64,000 nucleotides of DNA from Lunularia cruciata (lineage: Eukaryota > Streptophyta > Marchantiopsida > Lunulariales > Lunulariaceae): NCBI GenBank assembly GCA_948567375.1, contig OX419756.1:11289001-11353000 (forward strand). The letters are read 5' to 3'. Both the position numbers and the translations under genes were made by a program. Below, piece by piece: positions 10,987-22,378 of the stretch. Within the stretch, counting starts at the first letter, position 1, and each line of letters starts with the position of its first letter. The notes beneath the pieces are model-generated. The model searched no databases and was not told the DNA's origin. It saw only the letters and a program-made list of their open reading frames with translations.

Positions 10987-13900
10987 ATGGTACATAATGC
11001 CTTTGATTCAGTGCAGATTCTAAAAGACTGCCCGGCAAAAATCGAAAGCGTAGGGCTCTGGGGAGCTCGACTCTTGTTAGGCTGTATCGATGGCTCGTTG
11101 CGAATCTACTCTCCTGTGGAAGCAGTGGATGCTCTGCCCTCTGATTCGGATGTCACTGTGCCAACTTACACCATTCGAGATACTCGCGTTGGATTTGCGA
11201 AGAAGCCTGTTATGCGCATGGATGTGCTTCAGTCACGGAACCTTCTTGTGACCCTGTCAGATGCCGTGGCCATCCATACTTTGCCGGAGTTCGAGGTGGT
11301 ATCTTACCTGACCAAAACGAAGGGGGCAACCATGTACTGCTGGGACGAAGATCGAGGCCTTTTATCAGTAGCCAAAGGCAAACGAGTTTTTGTATATCGA
11401 TATGATGGCAATCGTGGTTTCACAGAAATCAAAGACTTGCCGGCTCCAGACACGGTAAACGCTATGGCTTGGTCTTCAGGCTCGCTGTGCTTGGGAATAA
11501 AGCGTGAATATGTTATGATGAATATAAACACAGGTGCCACAAGTGAGGTTTTCCCCTGTGGAAGGAGTAGTCCTCCAATGGTGGTATCGCTTCCTGATGG
11601 AGATTTGCTTCTAGGCAAGGACCAAATTGGGATTATCCGTGACCACGATGGGAAGTTGACACAACTGAGCTGGTCAGAATCACCAGCTGGAGTTGTCGTT
11701 CATCCTCCGTATGTCCTTGCTCGACTATCTCGCTATATCGAGGTGAGATCCCTGAAACCTCCACACGGTTTGGTCCAAATGCTGGGATTGAGGAACACGC
11801 AGCTTTTACTATCCAGTGATGCTGGTCTCATAGCGGCTACAGAGACTGCCATACACCGAATTCTACCAGTTCCTGCTGGAGTGCAGATTGTGCAATTAGC
11901 AGCCTCGGGCAACTATGAAGATGCTTTGGCACTTTGCAAGATGCTGCCTCCTGAAGATGCAGCCTTAAGAGCTAGTAAGGAAGACGCAATCCACATACGG
12001 TACGGTCATTCTCTATTCGAACAGGGCGAATACGTGGGAGCGATGGAGCATTTTGGAGCTTCCTCTCTAGACTTGACAACGATTCTCTCCCTTTTCCCTT
12101 CTGTTAAACTACCAAGCAATGTAGGCCAAACGTCCAGTGACTTTTTCCTTGAAGGACGTCCCTTGGGGACACCTACAGAGAGGTCTCGGGCAAATCTTTC
12201 ATCCGATCAGCTGGAGAACGCAAGCGGAAGTCAGTCAGGTCCTCAACTGTCCAAGTTGATGACTTCGGAAGAAAACCAAAGACTGCAAGGCATTCAGCAG
12301 AGAAAGATTGCTCTTTCTTCCCTTGTGGGATTCTTACTGTCTAGAAGGAGCACTGTCATTGAAAAAGCCGAAGCAGAGGAGACGGATGCTGCAGTTGCAG
12401 CTTTGGTGGAGGCTACCCCAATCACTAGGAGGAATAGTGGAGTGGGTACGGTTACATCAATCGATAAGAGGCGACATGAGGCACGGGAGCTAGCGGTTGT
12501 TCTCGATACCGCTTTGGTGCAGGCAATGCTGGCTACTGATCAATCTCAAGCAGCCCTGTCATTACTGAAAGGTGCAAACTATTGTGACATTGGCCCCTGT
12601 GAAGAGATGATGTTGGCTTCAGGTCATTATATGGAGCTCGTGGAGCTGTACAAAACTCATGGAATGCACCGGCAGGCGCTGAAGCTTCTGAATGATCTTG
12701 CTGAGAAGCCAGAGTCTTTTGCTGTTCATCCCAAGGAATCAGAAGAGGTCAGGGCTCAAACTATAATTGACTACTTGAAGAACCTTGGGGCCCAAGATCC
12801 TACTCTAATCTTGGAGAACTCCAACTGGATATTGAAGCACAAGGTTGAAGAAACAATGATTTTGTTGTCTTCTTTTGATCCTCCACTGCCCATTAATCTG
12901 GTTCTAGCTCACCTGAAAACAAACGCCCCGGAGTTGCGCATGATCTATCTGGAACACATGCTTGGTAAGCACGCAGATTCTGCCCCGGCAGATCTTCAAA
13001 ATGAACTGCTGCAACTCTACTTGGATAGAGTTTTGGAGGAGCGTGCTGCTCGTGTTGCGCAAGGTAATTGGGATGAGCGAGACCACAGTGAGGCAAGACA
13101 AAAGCTGCTTAAAGTCCTCAAAAACACGACTGCCTACAGCCCGGACCGCATATTACAACGATTACCTGTGGATGGTCTATACGAAGAAAGGGCGTACTTG
13201 CTTGGTCGACTTGGGCAACATCGACTTGCACTTACTCTCTATGCACACAAGCTACATGAGGCAGATCTGGCTCTGGAGTACTGTGACCTAGTTTATTCAA
13301 ATGCAATGGCCGGAAGAAAGGCCAGCAAAGCGACTCCAAAGAGTTTGCTACCCCGTGTAGACCAGGCAGCCATGAACATTTACTTGACCCTACTGGAAGT
13401 ATACCTCAAGCCCAAGGCAGCGGTAAGGGAGTACGATCGATCATTAATGAGCCTAGCCCCTTCCAGACCCTTCGCAGTCGCTAGACCAACTCCTCAACAG
13501 AAGACGAGAGGGCAGGTGTCGAAGAAAATTGCAGACATTGAAGGGGCAGAGGAGAGCAAGTTCAATTTCAGCAGTGCGGAGAGCGCTGCAGAAAGCAGCC
13601 GTAGTGATACAGAGGAGTTGAATGAGGGCCCAACTCCTTCGGAGGAGCTAATGCTGGATGATGCTCTCCGGCTGTTGAGTCGCAGATGGGATCGCTTAGA
13701 TGGAGCTCAAGCACTACGTATGATACCTTCTGATACCAAGCTCCAAAACCTTCTGTCCTTTTTGGAGCCTCTACTTCGAACATCAAGTGAATCTCGCCGC
13801 AATTCAGCAGTCATCAAGAGTCTTCATCGCAGTGAGAACTTGCAAGTGCGGGAAGATTTGTCACAATGTAGGAAACGGGTAGTGAAAATAAATAGTGACC

Positions 13901-14034
13901 GAACATGTTCCATATGTCTAAAGAGGATAGGTACGAGTGTGTTTGCCGTGTATCCAAACGGCACCCTTGCTCATTTTGTATGCTACAGAGATCGTCCTGT
14001 ATCAAGAACTGGACCTGCTGCAGCTGGTCGCTAA
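10987..14034 (+). CDS. VPS39: VPS39/Vam6-like HOPS tethering subunit
   Basis: A single uninterrupted frame of 1015 residues, about the usual length of plant VPS39. The N-terminus (AKIESVGLWGARLLLGCIDG, then SLRIYSP) is typical of the CNH (citron homology) beta-propeller, about residues 10-290. A helical middle (about 300-900) holds the VPS39 domain 1 region and clathrin-heavy-chain-like repeats. The C-terminus carries the VPS39-type zinc motif: Cys974-x2-Cys977 and His996-x2-Cys999. By family knowledge, VPS39 is the Rab7-binding subunit of the HOPS complex, which tethers late endosomes and vacuoles before SNARE-dependent fusion. The start ATG sits at the head of the conserved N-terminus, with no in-frame upstream Met seen. 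The related VPS3/TGFBRAP1 family is the main alternative, but the N-terminal sequence favours VPS39. It is convergent with the NEPRO-like gene, with 773 bp between the stops. Confidence 0.92.
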   Translation: MVHNAFDSVQILKDCPAKIESVGLWGARLLLGCIDGSLRIYSPVEAVDALPSDSDVTVPTYTIRDTRVGFAKKPVMRMDVLQSRNLLVTLSDAVAIHTLPEFEVVSYLTKTKGATMYCWDEDRGLLSVAKGKRVFVYRYDGNRGFTEIKDLPAPDTVNAMAWSSGSLCLGIKREYVMMNINTGATSEVFPCGRSSPPMVVSLPDGDLLLGKDQIGIIRDHDGKLTQLSWSESPAGVVVHPPYVLARLSRYIEVRSLKPPHGLVQMLGLRNTQLLLSSDAGLIAATETAIHRILPVPAGVQIVQLAASGNYEDALALCKMLPPEDAALRASKEDAIHIRYGHSLFEQGEYVGAMEHFGASSLDLTTILSLFPSVKLPSNVGQTSSDFFLEGRPLGTPTERSRANLSSDQLENASGSQSGPQLSKLMTSEENQRLQGIQQRKIALSSLVGFLLSRRSTVIEKAEAEETDAAVAALVEATPITRRNSGVGTVTSIDKRRHEARELAVVLDTALVQAMLATDQSQAALSLLKGANYCDIGPCEEMMLASGHYMELVELYKTHGMHRQALKLLNDLAEKPESFAVHPKESEEVRAQTIIDYLKNLGAQDPTLILENSNWILKHKVEETMILLSSFDPPLPINLVLAHLKTNAPELRMIYLEHMLGKHADSAPADLQNELLQLYLDRVLEERAARVAQGNWDERDHSEARQKLLKVLKNTTAYSPDRILQRLPVDGLYEERAYLLGRLGQHRLALTLYAHKLHEADLALEYCDLVYSNAMAGRKASKATPKSLLPRVDQAAMNIYLTLLEVYLKPKAAVREYDRSLMSLAPSRPFAVARPTPQQKTRGQVSKKIADIEGAEESKFNFSSAESAAESSRSDTEELNEGPTPSEELMLDDALRLLSRRWDRLDGAQALRMIPSDTKLQNLLSFLEPLLRTSSESRRNSAVIKSLHRSENLQVREDLSQCRKRVVKINSDRTCSICLKRIGTSVFAVYPNGTLAHFVCYRDRPVSRTGPAAAGR

Positions 14035-14807
14035 ATTCTTAGTCTCAGTTACTTCCGACACATGAAGCAGTGTGCATATCAAGTCTACTCCCTACAGAAC
14101 ATAAGTATCGTCTCTTTGCAATTTTTACCTAGTGCCAGTGACTCGAAGAAACTATTTGAGTGTTCCAAGTAGAGTATTGTTGAGTATTGTTCTTGTTCTT
14201 TTGAGGTCAATAGACAAAATTCCAGCAACAGAAGTGTTCAGTATGTTTTGGGATAGTCAGTCAGATCGGTAAACAATCAGCTCAGATAGTGTACAAAGAA
14301 TATAATATAGAGTATAGAAAACCAGCTTCATGTTGACAACAGGTGTAAAATGAAAGCCGAAAATGCTTTTGATCTCTTTGAAGGCGTATGCGCAGCCCGT
14401 TCTCCAGTAGTCAGATTTGTAAACTTCATTCAAAGGCAGGAGCTCGCCAAGCTCAAACCTGCTTGGTATCAACTCCTACCTTCTTGGGTGCTTCTGGAAA
14501 GCGCTCTTTTACTTAAATCTGGCTTTCACATCGTGATTAAGGCCTAACTTGGATTCTTTTGAATTCCCGTGAATAAGTGAGCCTTACTCCTTTCCTCTTT
14601 CAGGATCTACTTAACGGATACCGTGGTTCTTGCTGCAGCTCATTTTAATACTTGGAAGAGTCCATAGAACCATATCTTAGATTTAGTATTAGTGTGCGGC
14701 TCGGGCACATAGCTAGGTCGTTTCTTCGATTAGTGCTGCGGTTGGCCTCTACAGGAAAAGTATCAGTGACAAAGTTAATTTGATCATGTGTATGCCAATC
14801 TGAAAAC
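14035..14807. other. Convergent intergenic region holding two 3' UTRs
   Basis: This lies between the VPS39 stop and the NEPRO-like stop on the opposite strand and must hold both 3' UTRs. No canonical AATAAA is obvious, only AT-rich stretches such as AGAATATAATATAGAG near 14296. The short frames on both strands show no domain. Confidence 0.5.
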
Positions 14808-16460
14808 TCATCTTGTGCTTGAATTTCCAAGCTCTTCTGCCTCCTGAACAAGGGTCTCTTCCTTCTCCTCAAGTGCCTCAGCTATCGACATCTGCGAAGC
14901 TGGATCATCTGTCGTCAATATCAGACCGATATCGGCACTGCTTTTTTCGCTCTTATCGGCCTCCTCTTTCGACAAAATACCTACATCCATCTTAAATTCT
15001 GGGGATATCAGTTCCTGCTTGGCCGGAACTGTCTCCAGGCTTATGCTCATAGATTCTTTAACCACTACTGATAAATGTTGGGAAGCGTGTCCAACTCCAG
15101 GAAACGCAGGAGGAGGACCCCTCCTTCCATCCTCCACATCTTGAGAAGGAGCGGTATTGATCTTCTGTACAGTTACCTCTTTCAATTCCTCCTCTTTCCT
15201 TCTCTTCTGAGTATCAGGCTCAGGCTTAACGGAAATGTAGGCTACCGACCTCTTCTTTCCACTCACTTGACTGCCAAACAGCACATCTTCGATACTCTTG
15301 AGCACAACTGCGGCAGGATTTGTGAGTGGCCTTGGTTCGCTCTCTACTCTTGCGAAAGTAGCTTCCACGCTTTGCTTCAATTGACTCCCTGTCGCAACTT
15401 CTTGTGGGGTATCAAACCGAGCGGAACCAGGTTCATCCTCGTCAGTCTCACGTTCCAGAGGAATCCCTTTCTCGGCACTTTGTAGCAAAGAGAAACCACC
15501 CAAATCACCTCCAGCACGGTCAACAATCTGAGGTGCCACAAGATCATATCTGACTCCAGTGCGATCTTCCGCGAAACCCAAATCTCCTGTTTTATCTGTT
15601 CTGTTGCGAATCTCTGGCAACCCTGCAGCAACGCTTTTCAGCTCCACTGCCGGTTTCCGGTCATCCACAAACCACAAACCGCTCAACAAAGGAGTTGCAC
15701 GAGGAGCAGGCTCCTCCAATTCGTATGCAAATTGTCCTACTGCTTCTGGTGGTTCTGTCTCGGTTACACACAACTTACGACCATCCCACTGGCATTCTAC
15801 ATAAGCAGGCAGTCTACGACGCGCATCGACAGGAGCCAGACGAAGATTAGAACTAAGTGGTTCCTCCTTTACGAACGTAGAAAGAACATTGAAAGCCGTG
15901 GCGAGTTCATAGAGCACCTGCATTGATAAGATTCGCAACCGCGCGAGTGATGAAAACACGGACAGAGCCAAGGGCATGAAAAACGTTTGCCTCAATAGTC
16001 CTGTGATTTGTATACTTGCAGCAAGTATCGGATCATCAATTTGATTGAGAACTCTAACCGCACCCAGTAGTCTGCACAAAGCAGCGCTTCCATGACTCTT
16101 CTCCGACGCTCTTTGATCCACATTATCTCTGCTCTGTTTGAAGGAAAACGTCCACTTAGTGAAACCCTCCACAGTTTTATCCAATTCCGGAAGATCCAAA
16201 ATTCGTAAGTCTCTTCTAACCTGTAACAGCCGGCGGTAGTACAGGCTTCGGCGATGTTGATTCTTGTTCTTGTACATAAGCCTTTGAAAGATATCCACCT
16301 CTGTCCTGAATTGCCCGAGCTGCTCTTTCAATCGACATTGCACGGCTTGACCCTCCACTCTCAAATTCTCAAACACCTTGTCTCTTTCCAAAGCATCTGT
16401 CAAATTCTTGAGACTCTCCAAACATGCAGGCGGGCGAACATAAAGCACGGATGAATCCAT
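14808..16460 (-). CDS. NEPRO/RMP1-like nucleolar protein (DUF4477)
   Basis: One uninterrupted frame of 550 residues. The N-terminal 190 or so residues are helical and match the DUF4477 pattern of NEPRO (nucleolus and neural progenitor protein) and yeast Rmp1: a leading CLESLKNLTDAL helix, then FRTEVDIFQRLMYKNKNQHR, a YYRRLLQVRRDLRIL helix and a later LARLRILSMQVLYELATAFN helix. The rest (about 230-550) is acidic, low in predicted structure and contains a basic KKRSVAYISVKPEPDTQKRR-like stretch that could be a nuclear signal. By family knowledge, Rmp1 is an RNase MRP subunit involved in pre-rRNA processing; a role in the plant protein is inferred. The start ATG directly precedes the conserved region. 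The promoter carries a 52-bp retroelement insertion (16687-16738). Family assignment rests on motif recognition and could be checked with a profile search. Confidence 0.65.
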   Translation of the reverse strand: MDSSVLYVRPPACLESLKNLTDALERDKVFENLRVEGQAVQCRLKEQLGQFRTEVDIFQRLMYKNKNQHRRSLYYRRLLQVRRDLRILDLPELDKTVEGFTKWTFSFKQSRDNVDQRASEKSHGSAALCRLLGAVRVLNQIDDPILAASIQITGLLRQTFFMPLALSVFSSLARLRILSMQVLYELATAFNVLSTFVKEEPLSSNLRLAPVDARRRLPAYVECQWDGRKLCVTETEPPEAVGQFAYELEEPAPRATPLLSGLWFVDDRKPAVELKSVAAGLPEIRNRTDKTGDLGFAEDRTGVRYDLVAPQIVDRAGGDLGGFSLLQSAEKGIPLERETDEDEPGSARFDTPQEVATGSQLKQSVEATFARVESEPRPLTNPAAVVLKSIEDVLFGSQVSGKKRSVAYISVKPEPDTQKRRKEEELKEVTVQKINTAPSQDVEDGRRGPPPAFPGVGHASQHLSVVVKESMSISLETVPAKQELISPEFKMDVGILSKEEADKSEKSSADIGLILTTDDPASQMSIAEALEEKEETLVQEAEELGNSSTR

Positions 16461-16670
16461 GTTATGTCGCTTGTCGCGGCAAGTTAGCTCTTTCTGTGAT
16501 CTCAGGCGATTTTGATCTGCATGTACTCTTAAGCCCTAAACCCTCTGCGGTCGACCATTGAAGTACCGTGGTAATGCTACACTCATTGTGACTCTGGTTG
16601 TGCTCATCCACAATTTTCCGTCCCATACTTCCCGGAATATACTCTCAATGATACTACCGACTGTTTAACG

Positions 16671-16754
16671 TAACTTGTTGTCTAAAAAGAGGAAAAGGCG
16701 ACCGCGTCGAGAACACGAAGGATGGGAAGACCCCATCATAACTTGTTGTCTAAA
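16671..16754 (-). mobile_element. 52-bp 5'-truncated RLE retroelement insertion with 16-bp target site duplication
   Basis: TAACTTGTTGTCTAAA occurs at 16671-16686 and again at 16739-16754. Between them, 16687-16738 (52 bp) reads on the minus strand as the extreme 3' end of the RLE family. It includes the perfect hairpin GATGGG-GTCTT-CCCATC (16721-16737) and the GCGGTCGCCTTTTCC terminus. Exact flanking duplications and retention of only the 3' tip are the signature of target-primed reverse transcription that stopped early. The insertion lies 227 bp upstream of the NEPRO-like start codon, in its promoter or 5' UTR. Confidence 0.9.
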
Positions 16755-19700
16755 GGAAGGCTCTTGCACTTGCAAACCTAGAAAATACAAATTTTATTTT
16801 ATTTCAAGAAGAATTTTTTTATTCCTAATTAATATTTAGAACCATATCTAAATAAGGATAAGAGGACAACGAACTCTAGAGATTCACAGGCTATATATAT
16901 AATTATGTTCCAATGAACTGAAATAAACTCTATTCTGTTTAAGAGACCTTAAAAGATTATAGCTTTCACTTTGCTAACCTTTGATCAATTTGATTTTTCT
17001 TGGAAATGCAACATTCAAGCAACGAAAACCGAATGTTAAAGGTTAATTTACATTTCCGAACTTTGGAAGGTATGTGATGATACTATCTGAATATCTTAAA
17101 GCATAGTCACCTTTCAACAAGTTTCTTTAAGTTTAGGATTTTAATTACATAACCATTGGAAATTAGACTTTCATTTTCATCTTATATGTATAAGGTTTTG
17201 GGGCCGAAGCCCTCAATATAACTTAAATTATTGATTTTATTTGACTATGATGTATATTCAAAAGAAAAAAAAAAGGTTGTAATTAGATAGTATAGTAATG
17301 TTATCTATAATAAGAGGAATACTTACTGTGATATTCATTAACATATTATTTTCATCAATTAGTAAAATAATACAATGAGGTTTTCTATATATATAAATTT
17401 GTCAATTTTAAGTGATAACTTAGGTGATTAGCTTTGGTTTCCTACACTGAAAATAATAAGGCGTCAAGAATATTAAAGTACTAAAAATGTAAGACAATGG
17501 AGGAGTGAATAAATTATCATAAGTAGTGTTGACATCGTAATCAAGAAAGAAAAGAGAGAATTTAGTACTTACTTATTGGAGTAGTTATAGTTACCGTATA
17601 TAATAGGAATGAAAATATTTCTGTCATTGTAAGGCACGCATGCACTAAGCATGCTCTTTAAAGGAACTGTTCTTTAACGGAAGGTTGACATATTCAATGG
17701 TGGACCATATTGTTTAAGGTTGATAAGCAATAGCAAAGGTCAATTTGGTCTTTGAAATCCTTAACCATAGTTGCTAAAACCTACAATGAACTGTAGAAAT
17801 CAAACGTGAATATCTTAGGGAGATAATGATGAAATATATTATTAAAGTAGAGTGTGAGTGCTATACACTCTATAACTATGAAAGCCAACTGGATTTGCTT
17901 ATTCAATTTAGGCAAAATATAATGAGTGCGATATAGCCCGAAGTAATGGTAAGAAAGAGCTTGTGCCCCCAATATATGAAGTGTGGGTCAATAATGGGTA
18001 AAGAAGATGATCTGGTTTTGAATTGGTAGTCTTGTTCCTTTGGCATCTTGGATAACAACAAACAAATGCACATTATTTAGAGCAATATTTGGCTACTACC
18101 ATGTATGTTCAAGAACATAAAATAGATTTATTTACTTTAAATTGATCTCAAATAGGAATATTATGTATTTCTTATAATCAAGCCAAATAAAGAATAGGAT
18201 AATGAAGAATACTTAAATTTCCTGATAATTTATTTTTAATTATCCTTAGTTATAATTTGGCTAAAACAAGCTAGAGGAGAATATCTCTTTGTAATTTGCT
18301 ATATATTTCTATATTAATTTTACCATAATGATATTAGATATAAATGTAGAATTCAATATTTTCTTATAACTTGGTTCACAAGGAGTATATTTTGAATGAT
18401 ATCTGATTTGCTTTCTATCATGCATTGTTATCCAATTCCTAGATTAATTGAGATAAGAAGATTATATAACTCTTAGAATAAACAAGTAAAATCATTTAGA
18501 ATATAAGTTTGATTTCCTTTATATAGGAACACCTTCTTGATTGAGAAGAGAGTATAATCATTATTCTTAATTGTAATTGAAGCCAAAACAAGAGATCTCC
18601 TTGTAGTTTTATATGTGATTAGACTTGTATTCCTCCTTTGGTTTGATCCCTTGATGTTTGATATCATTTCAAAATCAAGAAGTTGCTTATAGTCTAAGCA
18701 ACAAGATAGAACATCTAGAACAATGTGGGAGTAGACAAGACTATTCATCTCTTTTAGTTGTTAGTTATGGCTAAAAATAGCTAAAGATGTTCTTGCATTT
18801 GTTCATTCATGCATATACAATTGCCCTTGCCAAGGAACAAGGCTTTAAATCTTATACAAATCAAATCTTCTCTTACCATTGAAAATTACCATTTAATATT
18901 TGGAAAATTTAAGTTGGAACCTTATCATGTCTCTTCTTGTTACTACTAAAGAATACACTATTATTTTTGTTACACTTTGTGTTACTATTATTTTGTTTGT
19001 GGGTAAAATATATAATCAAAAATACTGAGCTATATGGTCAAAAAGTTAGCTAAGATCTACTTTAACATCATATTACAATATTATGCTTTATCATAATAGC
19101 TACCAAGAATACTTATATTGAATCAACATCTACATTTCATAAGCTTTTGGACATCTTTTTCTTAGAATACATTTTTCATGCATAATTTAAGAAACATCAT
19201 AATAATTTGTATGCTCTTCTCCCATTATAGAAATTTCATACACTGAAAAATTAAGAAAATAAGTATTGGATATTCTTATTTCTTTCTTAACTATAGTTAT
19301 AACCTAAAGCAAATAAGTATTGGATATTTTAATTTCTTTCTTAATTATAGTTGTAAAAGATTGAGGAGAAAAATAAGAGAATGGAATATCAGAGTGGAAG
19401 ATCACATTGGAACTCCCAAATAAGGGAACTCTAAATGTCTAGTATCACTACACACTTCTTCCTATATGATTTATTTTTTTCATTTTTGCAATTTTAAAGT
19501 ATTATAGTTAGTACCCACAACACTTAGATACACCCTAATACATAAAACAAAATAATTAGTTTAAGCCTAGTCCTTTACAAACTCATGATGTTAGACCTCA
19601 ACATAATGAAACTCCCAACAACTACAAGAATACAAAACAAAGATAAGCATCCTTGTATTTCTTAATGGAAGATGTGGAGGTCATATCATAACAATTGTTG

Positions 19701-20300
19701 TACTAAATGCCTATCTCAATGATGGGTATGATATAAGCTGGCTTACAAAGAGGTCAAAGATTTCACAAATCTCCTTTGTACAAGTTTCAGTATGACAAAA
19801 CTTTGTTCAAACAAAGTTCTGATAATTTGAACCATCTTTTCAAAATCTCACAAAATGAGATCTTTGTGCACACCACCAATACTTGTTTGTGATCATTTCC
19901 CAATAGGAGTTCACAAGTGTGGCATTGGAATGCAACCCTTTGCCAACCATCATGATAGTTGAAGAATGAACATCATGTTAGAAGTATAAAAATTTTGCAT
20001 CACCTTCCAAAGAATTACTTGTCATTGTACAATTATTTTCATTCTTCTTACATAAGAAAGCTCTCCAACATTTGTGAAAGGTCCATTGTGGTAAACTCAA
20101 GTGTCAAATTGTGACAGTGTGAGAGTGTGAAAGGGTGTGGGTAATAGGATCAAGTCTATTGCCCAAAGGCTGAATGATAGTAGACTAAGCAATGATAATA
20201 AAAACAGAGACCAAGCAACAAGAGTCACTTGAATTGTTAGCAAGCAAAAATCAGTCTCTATGTGGGAATTGCATTCTAGGGTAGAATACTTACAAAGCAC
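16755..20300. other. AT-rich intergenic DNA, no gene seen
   Basis: No supported coding sequence. A local direct repeat of about 55 bp (AAGTATTGGATATT.. with TTTCTTTCTTAA.TATAGTT) is seen near 19260-19352. The remainder is AT-rich with scattered short frames. Confidence 0.5.
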
Positions 20301-21900
20301 AAATTTAGAATTCTTGCTATGGGACTAGAGCTTGATAGATATCTATGTACTACAAGAATTAGGAATATCACCTTTATGATTGCCAAGTTATTGAGAGGCA
20401 ATCCAATTATGTGGATAGAGGATCATTCAACAGGTCTTAGGAGAGAAGTGAGCACCATTCATGCAGATATATATCAATACATCCCATAGTTGGCTAAGGA
20501 AAATAACCTAAAAGCTAAGATACATGATTTGTTTGTTGGAGGGAAGTCCACCAACAAATACAAAGTAAAATGTTTGAAAGATTCCATTCAATGAGTCATA
20601 ATGGAGTCAACGATGAAGCTGTTGCAATCAAAATGAACTTCATATGTGAACCTAAATCAAGCCATCTTTTTCAAAATTTTGCATGAAGAGAAACTCCGAG
20701 TTGGGAGCAAATGTTCTGCAAATGAGCTAACAAGCTCTTGGAGGACATGGCCAAGGAGCAACCATGATTGTAGTCTCCTTGATTGTATATTTTTATCTAG
20801 GAATGAACCTATTCATGAACAAAGAGAAGTAGAAATTTCCCAACCACTTCTACCATCCAACTTTAGTGGACATCCCAACCTTCAAAAGGAAATCACCAAT
20901 TACCATGAGATAGACAAGGATTATGCTTGTAGCAAGAAGTTTCTAAATGTCAAAAAAACATACAATATGATGACTATTTATAAGAAGGTGCCATCTACAA
21001 GACCCAAAACTCATGCTTCCAAAAAGCAGAAATGCACCCAAGTGATCAACATATAATCAAGAGGAAGTGGAAGTGGAGGAGAGATTGAAGGACTAACTGG
21101 GAATGAAAAACCAAAAAATGAAAAATGTCATTCTAATTCTTGAAAGATGACAAACAAGGGAAAAGATACTTCACAAAGTGATGATATGTTAGGAAGTGAT
21201 CACTCGTTTACTCATATTTTGTCACCAAAGGCAAACAACAAAGCATCTAGGGGACCAAAAAATGACAAAGCATAGTCATCACCACCACCAAATAAAGCAC
21301 CTCAAGAAAAGAGGAAGACAACAATGGAGGAATAAAAAGATGCTCTAATTGCTAGTTTGAGAAAAGAACCAATGCATCCACCATTTTTCTCCAATGAACC
21401 TTCTTGTACAAATATGATACGGCAAACAAAGCAAGAGTCAACCTTGTTGACATCATTTGACTGCACATAACAACAAAGTGGGATTGTCCATCTACAACCA
21501 AGGGAAGCACACAATTACCATTTATTGTAGAGGTACAAAAACTAAAAGAAAAGACCCCACATGAGGTGTATGTAGGAAGAAGGTGAACATATAGGAGCAA
21601 CAAATAGAACAAATTCAGCCCATGCCGAGGTGGATATTGATATTAATGATGCACCATGAGCTCAATGCCCCATAAAAGAGGACAAGATTAGGAAAAAAAT
21701 ACAATGGAGGACATTTATGGTTTTATAAAGTATGACACAATTCACCTTTGTGGTTGGTGTCAAAATATTTTGTCCACACGGTAACCACGATGATGGAGGT
21801 TTTGAAGAATATCTTGCACTTCTACAAAGAGCTGAATTCCATGATTGACAAGTCAATGGCACTCATGAATTATCTCTCTAATAAGGCATGTAACTGCAAA
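20300..21900 (+). other. Probable relic of a mobile-element ORF, unidentified
   Basis: Compared with the flanks, this stretch has fewer stops on the + strand and Lys/Glu/Ser-rich frames, including one of 136 codons at 20646-21056 that begins with a non-ATG codon. No domain is recognisable. It leads directly into the decayed coiled-coil frame at 21902-22378 and is probably part of the same relic, but this is inference. Confidence 0.25.
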
Positions 21901-21901
21901 G

Positions 21902-22378
21902 GACAAAGTTGTGCTTCATATCAAATTGACTGAAGCCAAAGAGCAACTTACAAAGGAGATCAAATCCTCACTAGAAAATTTTTGATTGTTGGAGAAGTTC
22001 CAAAAGGAAGAACTTGTATTACAAGAATAGTATGAAGTCATCTTATGATGCCAAAAAATGGAAGTCTATGTATTACATAACAAAGTCACAAAACTATGGG
22101 CCCAACATAAAGAACAAATCAAAGAACATGAATAAGAGGTGACAACCATCAAAGTAGAACTAGAGGCCACCAACTTTAAGGCAATTGCAATGGAGTCCTG
22201 TACAAAAACTTGAAGGAGCTTACTGACCTTTGTATTTAGGAGCTCACAACAAGCTTGAAATGATCACAAAACAAAGAGGAGGAAATTAAGACAAAGGTAC
22301 AAGAAGACCTCAAAGGAAAACTCCAACAAGAACAAGATAACTTGAAGAATAAGCATGTCGGGCTTTTCATGACCTAAA
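21902..22378 (+). pseudogene. Decayed coiled-coil ORF with stops explainable by C-to-T transitions
   Basis: One + frame running to 22213 encodes charged helical sequence (KLTEAKEQLTKEIKSSLE, HNKVTKLWAQHKEQIKEHE, EVTTIKVELEATN) interrupted by stops at 21983 (TGA), 22028 (TAG), 22046 (TGA), 22133 (TAA) and 22211 (TGA). All five lie in one frame and each is one C-to-T change away from CGA, CAG or CAA. A shifted frame then continues with NKEEEIKTKVQEDLKGKLQQ to about 22378. The residue pattern is that of a coiled coil. I do not recognise the protein, and a mobile-element structural protein is one possibility. Confidence 0.45.

Noticed and set aside
13814-14005. Minus-strand frames within the VPS39 coding region
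   Set aside because: Antisense shadows of a clearly conserved coding sequence including the zinc-binding C-terminus.
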